Source: Methylophilus sp.
Lineage (GTDB): Bacteria > Pseudomonadota > Gammaproteobacteria > Burkholderiales > Methylophilaceae
DNA: 5,680 bases
Direction of reading: 5' to 3'
NCBI GenBank assembly: GCA_027489475.1
Contig: JAIXZQ010000372.1
Coordinates: forward strand, 1-5,680
Shown here: in pieces, positions 1-5,171 of the stretch
Position numbering within the stretch: position 1 is the first letter of the stretch
How the letters are laid out: each line of letters starts with the position of its first letter
The notes under the pieces: generated by a model
Seen by the model: only the letters and a program-made list of their open reading frames with translations
The model's database searches: none
Told to the model about the DNA's origin: nothing
Made by a program: the position numbers and the translations under genes

Positions 1-27
1 AAGGATGAACAAAGAGGGCAGGCGCAT
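1..27 (-). CDS. 5' end of an unidentified minus-strand gene (partial)
   Basis: An ATG at complement 25-27 opens nine codons, read as MRLPSLFIL, that run off the left edge. It is preceded by a good Shine-Dalgarno sequence, AAGGA at complement 36-40, with 8 nt before the start codon. The start lies 65 bp downstream of the cysB stop on the same strand, so it could be a downstream gene of the cysB transcription unit. The beginning, one arginine followed by hydrophobic residues, would suit a signal peptide or membrane segment, but nine residues cannot settle this. Product unknown. The call rests only on the ribosome-binding site and start codon. Confidence 0.4.
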
Positions 28-92
28 GTAGAGGTTCCTTTTAACGGTGGCTTGAGTACGACAAAGCGGAGTTCAATACGGGGTGACAGGGG

Positions 93-1019
93 TCACACGT
101 CTTGATGCAACAGACGCTGCACGGTCCGCTTGTCATGCTCAGGCGACAGCATGCTGATAAATTGCAACATATAGTCACGCAAGAAAGCATCGCGACGCAC
201 GCCTAGATAAGTGGTGCTGTCTGGAAACAAATGGCTACAATCCAGACTGACCAGCGGTGCATCACGACTGGCATCATAGGCCATATTGGCAATCAACCCG
301 ATGCCCAAACCCAGATTAACATAGGTTTTAATGACGTCTGCATCAATCGCAGTAAATACCACGTTAGGCTCAATCCCCGCGTCATGAAACACCTTTGAGA
401 CCAGCGTGCCACCGGTAAAGGCAAAGTCATAGGTAATCAAGGGATAGGCAGCCAAATCTTTTAAAGTCAATTTAGTTTTTTGCACTAGAGGATGGCTGGG
501 TGGCACCACCAAGCAGCGGTTCCAAGTGTAGCAAGGCAAACACGCCAAGCGCTCATCTTTGCTGATATTTTCGGTGGCAATGCCAATATCGGCCTCCCCG
601 GCCGCCACCTGCTCAGTGACTTGCGCGGGATTGCCCTGATGAATCGTCAGTTTGACGTTGGGATACTGTGAAATAAATTGTTTAACCGCGGCAGGCAATC
701 GATAGCGCGCTTGGGTATGGGTGGTGGCAATGGTTAATTCACCGCTGTCTTCTTGACTATATTCATCTCCCACCCGCTTGATGTTTTGCATATCCAGCAT
801 CACGCGTGCGGCGAGTTCAACAATCTTGCGCCCTGGCTCGGTCACCCCCACTAAGCGCTTGCCGTTTCGCTGAAAAATTTGCAAACCCAGCTCTTCTTCA
901 AGCAGTTGTATTTGTTTACTCACCCCGGGTTGAGACGTATGCAACGCCTCAGAGGCGGCCGAAATATTGAGATTTTGCCGGACCACCTCGTGAATATAGC
1001 GTAATTGATGAAACTTCAT
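93..1019 (-). CDS. cysB: CysB-type LysR-family transcriptional regulator of sulfur assimilation
   Basis: This 308-residue protein is slightly shorter than E. coli CysB (324). It has an N-terminal winged helix-turn-helix at about residues 1-60, including SQPGVSKQ at 29-36, a linker helix, and a periplasmic-binding-protein-like effector domain from about residue 93 onward. The segment TTHTQARY (99-106), the LPCYTWNR stretch (161-168) and TAIDADVIKTYV (223-234) are hallmarks of CysB/Cbl rather than of generic LysR proteins. Residues described as sulfate ligands in the Klebsiella CysB structure (Thr100, Thr102, Gln103, Thr149, Thr202) fall at the same numbers here. In enterobacteria CysB activates cys genes with N-acetylserine as inducer, is antagonised by sulfide or thiosulfate, and represses itself. 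The gene is divergent from the cys operon, the classic arrangement for a LysR regulator and its target. The start is supported by AAAGG at complement 27-31 of the 1000 block (1027-1031), 7 nt upstream. Cbl is the main alternative, but the single regulator beside core cys genes favours CysB. Confidence 0.93.
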   Translation of the reverse strand: MKFHQLRYIHEVVRQNLNISAASEALHTSQPGVSKQIQLLEEELGLQIFQRNGKRLVGVTEPGRKIVELAARVMLDMQNIKRVGDEYSQEDSGELTIATTHTQARYRLPAAVKQFISQYPNVKLTIHQGNPAQVTEQVAAGEADIGIATENISKDERLACLPCYTWNRCLVVPPSHPLVQKTKLTLKDLAAYPLITYDFAFTGGTLVSKVFHDAGIEPNVVFTAIDADVIKTYVNLGLGIGLIANMAYDASRDAPLVSLDCSHLFPDSTTYLGVRRDAFLRDYMLQFISMLSPEHDKRTVQRLLHQDV

Positions 1020-1046
1020 GCCCTGACCTTTATAACTTTAGGGTAT

Positions 1047-1074
1047 ATCATAGAACATCTGATTATTAAATCAA
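1047..1074 (-). promoter_or_regulatory. Predicted sigma70 promoter of cysB
   Basis: Reading the minus strand, TTGATT (complement 1069-1074) is a 4-of-6 match to the -35 consensus and TATGAT (complement 1047-1052) a 5-of-6 match to the -10, separated by 16 bp. Transcription would start near 1040, about 20 nt ahead of the cysB ATG, which leaves room for its ribosome-binding site. The -35 lies inside one copy of an 11-bp repeat, so occupancy of that repeat could affect transcription. Predicted by eye only. Confidence 0.5.
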
Positions 1075-1111
1075 TCTTTTAGCCGCTGATAAAATCGCAC
1101 ATTTAATCAAT
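1065..1111 (+). repeat. 11-bp near-identical direct repeat in the divergent control region
   Basis: ATTAAATCAAT (1065-1075) and ATTTAATCAAT (1101-1111) differ at one base and start 36 bp apart. The left copy covers the predicted -35 elements of both divergent promoters. The right copy lies around the predicted start of plus-strand transcription. The position suits a regulator binding site, with CysB the obvious candidate. CysB sites are poorly conserved, however, and the region is AT-rich, so chance similarity is possible. Confidence 0.4.
1066..1095 (+). promoter_or_regulatory. Predicted promoter of the TSUP-cysI-DUF934-cysH operon
   Basis: TAAAAT at 1090-1095 matches the -10 consensus at 5 of 6 bases and has an upstream TG (1087-1088), giving an extended -10 (TGATAAAAT). 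The only -35 candidate, TTAAAT at 1066-1071, is weak and 18 bp away. A poor -35 is typical of promoters that need an activator such as CysB. Transcription would begin near 1102, about 25 nt before the ATG at 1127. Predicted by eye only. Confidence 0.45.
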
Positions 1112-1126
1112 GTGAAGATACTCCTC

Positions 1127-1897
1127 ATGGAATTCGGATACATCTTGGCCGGCTTTGTGGTTGGCTTTTTAGTCGGCTTGACCGGCGTCGGTGGCGGCTC
1201 GTTAATGACGCCCATCCTGTTATTGATTTATCACATCAAACCCGCCGTGGCGGTTGGCACAGACTTGCTGTATGCCTCAGTCACTAAATCAGTGGGGATT
1301 TTTGCACATGGCAAACTGGGCAATATTGACTGGCAGATTGTCAAGCGTCTAGCCCTAGGCAGTGTGCCCGCTGCCATGCTGACTTTATGGGTGTTGCACT
1401 GCATGGATGTGCAATCTAACACTGCGGTGGCCACCATTAAATTCTGGCTGGGGATCGCTTTGATTGTGACCTCGATTGCAGTGTTGTTGCGCAATAAGCT
1501 GATGGCTTTGGTTGCCAAAGAGGCGCTGATTCCCGTCGCTTGGGTCCCAGCCGCTACCGTGCTTTTGGGCATCGTACTGGGCGGACTGGTGACGCTGACC
1601 TCGGTGGGCGCAGGTGCACTGGGGGTGACCGCGCTGATCATGCTCTACCCGAAAGAAAAAATCACCACCATTGTTGGCAGTGACATCGCACATGCCGTTC
1701 CACTGACTTTGGTGGCTGGCCTTGGGCACGCTTCACTGGGCACCATCGATTATGCGCTGCTGGGTACCTTGCTGATTGGTTCAGTGCCTGGCATTTATTT
1801 GGGCAGCCACATGAGCGCGCGGGTCGCCGAGCACTGGGTACGCATTGCCTTGGCTATGATATTGATTTATGTAGGCTTTAAGCTGGTTTTCCATTAA
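1127..1897 (+). CDS. TSUP (TauE/SafE family) membrane permease, probable sulfate/sulfite transporter
   Basis: This 256-residue, strongly hydrophobic inner-membrane protein has about eight likely membrane segments. It shows the internal duplication of the TSUP family. The first half carries GVGGGSL (20-26), VGTDLLYAS (43-51), HGKLGNIDW (61-69) and GSVPA (78-82). The second half repeats these as SVGAGAL (159-165), VGSDIAHAV (183-191), HASLGTIDY (201-209) and GSVPG (218-222). Family members move sulfite, sulfoacetate, sulfate and other small anions; one group, including a corynebacterial CysZ-type protein, is tied to sulfate uptake. Its place as first gene of the cys operon, 41 bp before cysI, suggests sulfate import or relief of sulfite overflow. 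The sequence does not decide between these. An in-frame GTG at 1112 would add five residues, but it has no ribosome-binding site and leaves only a very short leader from the predicted promoter. The ATG at 1127 follows a weak GTGAAG, so it is preferred with moderate confidence. Confidence 0.85.
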   Translation: MEFGYILAGFVVGFLVGLTGVGGGSLMTPILLLIYHIKPAVAVGTDLLYASVTKSVGIFAHGKLGNIDWQIVKRLALGSVPAAMLTLWVLHCMDVQSNTAVATIKFWLGIALIVTSIAVLLRNKLMALVAKEALIPVAWVPAATVLLGIVLGGLVTLTSVGAGALGVTALIMLYPKEKITTIVGSDIAHAVPLTLVAGLGHASLGTIDYALLGTLLIGSVPGIYLGSHMSARVAEHWVRIALAMILIYVGFKLVFH

Positions 1898-1938
1898 AAT
1901 ATTGCCTCTTCGCGAAAAGCGAACTAAGTGACCTCAGC

Positions 1939-3606
1939 ATGTATAAATACGACCCTATAGACCAACAATTAATTAATGAACGTGTGGCGCAATACCGCGA
2001 CCAGACGCGCCGCTTTTTGGCAGGTGAGCTGTCTGACGACGAATTTCGTCCTTTGCGTCTACAAAATGGCTTATATATTCAACGCCATGCGCCTATGTTG
2101 CGCATCGCCGTGCCTTATGGCCTGTTATCCAGCAAACAATTGCGCAAACTGGCTGACATAGCCACCCGCTATGACCGCGGCTATGGCCATTTTAGTACGC
2201 GCCAAAACATGCAACTTAACTGGCCCAAGCTTGAAGATACCCCAGAGATTCTGGCGGAACTTGCCACCGTCGAAATGCATGCCATTCAAACCTCTGGCAA
2301 CTGCATCCGCAACATCACCACCGATCAATTTGCTGGTATTGCGCCTGACGAAATTATTGATCCACGCGCGATTGCTGAAATCATGCGTCAATGGAGCACC
2401 TTCCATCCTGAGTTTGCCTTGTTGCCGCGTAAATTTAAGATTGCGGTGTCTGGCACCGAACAAGACCGCGCCATCGTACAGGCACATGATATTGGTTTGG
2501 AGTTCTATCTGGACGCACACGGTCAAATGGCGATCAAGGTCTGGGTTGGCGGCGGTCTGGGTCGCACGCCTATCTTAGGCACAGTGATACGTGAGCATCT
2601 AGAATGGCAGCATGTACTGTCCTATTGCGAAGCGATTATCCGCGTCTACAACGTCCATGGCCGTCGCGATAACATTTATAAAGCCCGTATCAAGATTTTA
2701 GTCAAAGCCCTGGGTATAGACGAATTTAAGCGTCAGGTCGAAGCAGAATGGGCGCATCTCAAAGACGGCCCATTGACCATTACGCAAGCTGAGCTGGACC
2801 GGGTTGCGCATTATTTTGAGCCTATGCCTTACCAAACCTTACCCGCACATGATGCCAGCTTTGATGCGGCCTTGGCGAGCAATCCAGCTTTTGCGGCTTG
2901 GGTCAAACGGTGCGTGCATGCCCACCGCGTACCCGGCTACCGCGCAGTCACCCTGTCACTCAAACCGCACGGCAAAGCACCCGGCGACATCACCAGCGAG
3001 CAAATGCATGTGGTGGCTGATTTAGCCGATGCCTATAGCTTTGGTGAATTACGTTCATCGCATGAACAAAACCTGATTTTGGCTGATGTGCGCTTGTCTG
3101 ACCTGTTTGCCGTGTGGGAAAAAGCCCGTGCAGCGGGCTTGGCCACGCCTAACATTGGCTTGCTGACCGACATCATTTGCTGCCCCGGTGGCGATTTTTG
3201 TAGTTTGGCCAACGCCAAATCGATTCCAATTGCCGAAGCTATACAGCGTCAGTTTGATAATTTGGATTATCTCTACGACATCGGTGAGCTTGAGCTCAAT
3301 ATCTCTGGCTGCATGAATGCTTGCGGCCACCACCATGTTGGCCATATTGGCATTTTGGGGGTAGATAAAGATGGCTCGGAATGGTACCAAGTGACCATAG
3401 GCGGCAAACAGGGCAAAGATGCCAGCATAGGCACTGTGATTGGCCCTTCTTTCTCGGCAGAGGAAATGCCAGGCGTGGTACAGCGCCTGATTGAAGTCTA
3501 TGTGCGTGAACGGCAAGATGAAGAGCGCTTTATCGACACCGTGCGCCGGATTGGCATTGCCCCATTTAAAGCCCATGTGTATGCCGAGCAAGAGGTGGTG
3601 TCATGA
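1939..3606 (+). CDS. cysI: Assimilatory sulfite reductase haemoprotein (nitrite/sulfite reductase family)
   Basis: This 555-residue cytoplasmic enzyme performs the six-electron reduction of sulfite to sulfide. It has the two-repeat ferredoxin-like plus sirohaem/4Fe-4S layout of the family. The 4Fe-4S and sirohaem cysteines are visible as C415-x5-C421 (CPGGDFC) and C458-x3-C462 (CMNAC). Basic residues that bind the anion in E. coli CysI have clear counterparts: R88 in STRQN, R124 in CIRNIT, and K165 and K167 in LPRKFK. The length is close to E. coli CysI (570). No flavoprotein subunit gene (cysJ) is adjacent, so electrons may come from ferredoxin or another donor. The context (APS reductase, CysD, CysB) argues for sulfite rather than nitrite as substrate, though the motifs are shared with nitrite reductases. 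The ATG has a weak AAGTGA 7 nt upstream. A small 5-bp hairpin (1909-1923) lies in the 41-bp gap after the permease gene and has no T-run, so it is unlikely to stop transcription. Confidence 0.93.
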   Translation: MYKYDPIDQQLINERVAQYRDQTRRFLAGELSDDEFRPLRLQNGLYIQRHAPMLRIAVPYGLLSSKQLRKLADIATRYDRGYGHFSTRQNMQLNWPKLEDTPEILAELATVEMHAIQTSGNCIRNITTDQFAGIAPDEIIDPRAIAEIMRQWSTFHPEFALLPRKFKIAVSGTEQDRAIVQAHDIGLEFYLDAHGQMAIKVWVGGGLGRTPILGTVIREHLEWQHVLSYCEAIIRVYNVHGRRDNIYKARIKILVKALGIDEFKRQVEAEWAHLKDGPLTITQAELDRVAHYFEPMPYQTLPAHDASFDAALASNPAFAAWVKRCVHAHRVPGYRAVTLSLKPHGKAPGDITSEQMHVVADLADAYSFGELRSSHEQNLILADVRLSDLFAVWEKARAAGLATPNIGLLTDIICCPGGDFCSLANAKSIPIAEAIQRQFDNLDYLYDIGELELNISGCMNACGHHHVGHIGILGVDKDGSEWYQVTIGGKQGKDASIGTVIGPSFSAEEMPGVVQRLIEVYVRERQDEERFIDTVRRIGIAPFKAHVYAEQEVVS

Positions 3607-4226
3607 GTCAATTGATTCAACTGCAAGCCAATGGGCAAGCCCGTGTCGTTGAAGACACCTGGACCCGTGTCATCCCGCCTGCGGCAGCCGATGCTGCCGT
3701 GCGTAAGCAAGCTGGTAAAGTCGTGTTGTTTAAACTGACGGGGGAAGCCAGCTTTACCGAAGAGCAATTGGCGCAAACCCACATTCCGCCCACGGGCAAC
3801 ATCCTGGTGCCCTTGGCGGTTTGGCAAGCGCACAAAGCAACCTTGCAGCCACGTCTGGCAGCCGGTGAAATCGGTATTGTGCTGGCGACCCACGAAACCG
3901 TCGAGGCTTTACAGGCCGAATTTGCCGACTTGAACCAATTGCCTTTAATTGCGATTTTTGTCGAGCGTTTTTCCGATGGCCGTATATTCACTTTGGGACA
4001 TTGGCTGCGTAGCCGTTGCGGCTTTAAAAATGAGCTACGGGCGATAGGCGATGTGCTGCGTGACCAGTTGTTTTTTCACAAGCGTGCTGGCTTTAATAGC
4101 TTTTTAATTCGCGCTGACCGTTCGGCAGAAGCCGCGCTGAGTGGTCTCAATGACTTTAGTCAGCCTTACCAAGGTGCGGTAGACGATGTGCCGGTTTGGC
4201 GTCGACTCAACCGGAGCCAAGCATGA
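3603..4226 (+). CDS. DUF934 family protein, companion of sulfite reductase, function unknown
   Basis: This 207-residue soluble protein has no signal peptide or membrane segment. The recognisable family core is the C-terminal half: FSDGRIFTLGHWLR (123-136), ELRAIGDVLRDQL (144-156) and RAGFNSFLIR (161-170). The first 60 or so residues look variable. It holds a single cysteine (C139), so it cannot by itself form a typical four-cysteine iron-sulfur cluster, and I see no nucleotide- or flavin-binding motif. DUF934 proteins are often annotated as probably involved in sulfite reduction because their genes sit next to cysI in many proteobacteria; to my knowledge no activity is proven. Here the ATG overlaps the cysI stop by 4 bp (ATGA, 3603-3606), and a good ribosome-binding site (GAGG, 3592-3595) lies inside cysI. 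Its own stop overlaps the cysH start in the same way. The tight coupling suggests a fixed ratio with CysI and CysH, perhaps as an assembly, electron-transfer or complex partner. Confidence 0.85.
   Translation: MSQLIQLQANGQARVVEDTWTRVIPPAAADAAVRKQAGKVVLFKLTGEASFTEEQLAQTHIPPTGNILVPLAVWQAHKATLQPRLAAGEIGIVLATHETVEALQAEFADLNQLPLIAIFVERFSDGRIFTLGHWLRSRCGFKNELRAIGDVLRDQLFFHKRAGFNSFLIRADRSAEAALSGLNDFSQPYQGAVDDVPVWRRLNRSQA
4211..4225 (+). promoter_or_regulatory. Ribosome-binding site deciding the cysH start
   Basis: GGAG at 4213-4216, within CCGGAG, lies 6 nt before the ATG at 4223. The ATG overlaps the DUF934 stop codon (ATGA, 4223-4226), which favours translational coupling. An in-frame TTG at 4196 would add nine residues but has a rarer start codon and places this ribosome-binding site inside the gene, so it is rejected. 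Confidence 0.7.
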
Positions 4227-5008
4227 GTGCTGCCTCTGACCAGCGCAGTGTAGACTTTGGTGTTAGCCTGCTCAAACCCAGCATGAAAAACCCGGCCACC
4301 TCCCCAGCGCTGACCGAGGCTTTGGTGGCCAGCGTGCAACACAAACGCGCGCAAGCCGTTGCGCTGTTGCGTGACGCGGTTGCCAACTTTCCAGCCATTA
4401 CTTTTGCCAACAGCTATGGGGCTGAAGACATGGTGTTGACTGACCTCATCGTCAAAGAAGGGTTGGCCGTCGAAATATTCTCACTGGATACCGGACGCTT
4501 GCCCGCCGAAACCTATAGCTTGATGGCGGACGTCGAGCAGCACTATGCGATTAAGCCCTTGGTATTTTTTCCTAAGCATGACGCGGTTGAACACTATGTG
4601 CGCACGCAAGGCATCAATGCGTTTTACCACAGCATAGATCAACGTAAAGCGTGTTGTCATATGCGCAAAGTTGAGCCGTTAAAACGCGCTTTAGCGGGTA
4701 AACAAGCCTGGGTCACAGGCATGCGCGCCGAACAAGCGGCCACACGTGCCAGCCTGCCGGTGCGCGAGTTTGATGCAGGCAACCAGCTCGAAAAATTTAA
4801 TCCTTTGAGCGATTGGACAGAAGCTGAAGTTTGGGCCTATATCCGCATGAACGAGGTGCCATACAACACCCTGCATGACCAGTTTTATCCCAGCATAGGC
4901 TGTGCCCCTTGCACGCGCGCGGTGGCCATGGGTGAAGATATTCGTGCTGGACGCTGGTGGTGGGAGGACCCCACCAGCAAAGAGTGCGGTCTGCATGTTA
5001 AAAAATAA
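4223..5008 (+). CDS. cysH: Adenylyl-sulfate (APS) reductase, thioredoxin-dependent, 4Fe-4S type
   Basis: This 261-residue cytoplasmic enzyme reduces adenylyl sulfate to sulfite and AMP. It shows an adenylyl-sulfate-binding fold with SYGAEDMVL (64-72) and the substrate loop SLDTGRLPAET (87-97). Both cysteine pairs that bind the 4Fe-4S cluster are present: C144-C145 in KACCHMRK and C227-x2-C230 in GCAPC. The catalytic cysteine that forms the thiosulfonate intermediate is C255 in KECGLH near the C-terminus. Enterobacterial PAPS reductases lack the two pairs and keep only the final cysteine, so this is probably an APS reductase (EC 1.8.4.10) as in Pseudomonas and plants. Some cluster-bearing enzymes also accept PAPS. 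Residues 1-30 are variable and probably disordered, and a second in-frame ATG exists at 4283 (codon 21). The gene closes the overlapping trio with cysI and DUF934; a 163-bp gap then separates it from cysD. The reaction product, sulfite, is the substrate of CysI upstream. Confidence 0.93.
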   Translation: MSAASDQRSVDFGVSLLKPSMKNPATSPALTEALVASVQHKRAQAVALLRDAVANFPAITFANSYGAEDMVLTDLIVKEGLAVEIFSLDTGRLPAETYSLMADVEQHYAIKPLVFFPKHDAVEHYVRTQGINAFYHSIDQRKACCHMRKVEPLKRALAGKQAWVTGMRAEQAATRASLPVREFDAGNQLEKFNPLSDWTEAEVWAYIRMNEVPYNTLHDQFYPSIGCAPCTRAVAMGEDIRAGRWWWEDPTSKECGLHVKK

Positions 5009-5095
5009 CGCGAGCGACCACAGACCTCATCCATGCCTAAGGCTGATTGAGTGACTGCGGGTGTCAGCGGGTAGTGAATAGCGTAGTTAAACGAT

Positions 5096-5119
5096 GGTGC
5101 GCTGCACAAAGCAGCCACC
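5096..5119 (+). other. Stem-loop in the 163-bp leader between cysH and cysD
   Basis: GGTG (5096-5099) pairs with CACC (5116-5119), and GCTGC (5101-5105) pairs with GCAGC (5111-5115), with one bulged C (5100) and a 5-nt loop ACAAA. That makes nine GC-rich pairs. The following bases (GCTAAATTGTG) contain no run of T, so this is not a standard intrinsic terminator. It lies 52 nt before the cysD ATG. It could stabilise the RNA end, form part of a leader, or slow readthrough from cysH. The same gap also contains a short GCGGGT direct repeat (5057-5062 and 5067-5072) and no convincing sigma70 promoter. Confidence 0.45.
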
Positions 5120-5171
5120 GCTAAATTGTGATGTGCACCCAGCAGTCACACAGACAATAAAGTGTAACAAG

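Noticed and set aside
83..96. GTGAC-AGGG-GTCAC stem-loop at the end of cysB as a terminator
   Set aside because: Only five base pairs, overlapping the cysB stop codon, and no T-run follows on the minus strand, so intrinsic termination is unlikely.
1231..1729. Two minus-strand open frames inside the TSUP gene
   Set aside because: They are antisense to the duplicated permease motifs, and their Ala/Thr/Ser-rich or His/Gln-rich composition is typical of shadow frames.
1909..1923. TTCGC-GAAAA-GCGAA stem-loop between the TSUP gene and cysI as a terminator
   Set aside because: The stem has five pairs and is followed by CTAAGTGACC rather than a T-run; the genes are only 41 bp apart and in the same pathway, so cotranscription is more likely.
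2125..2526. Minus- and plus-strand alternative frames of about 130 codons inside the 5' part of cysI
   Set aside because: Both overlap conserved cysI motifs, lack convincing ribosome-binding sites and have no family resemblance.
3055..3591. Long minus-strand open frame (178 codons) opposite the 3' part of cysI
   Set aside because: It lies wholly antisense to a confidently identified cysI and its translation resembles no family I know; it reflects the codon pattern of the opposite strand.
5126..5159. TTGTGA and ACAATA as a cysD promoter
   Set aside because: The spacing of 22 bp is too long for a sigma70 promoter and neither hexamer is close enough to consensus.
5094..5171. In-frame upstream ATG that would extend CysD by 26 residues
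   Set aside because: The extra residues lack any CysD character, the ATG has no ribosome-binding site, and it touches the leader hairpin; the ATG at 5172 matches the known CysD N-terminus.
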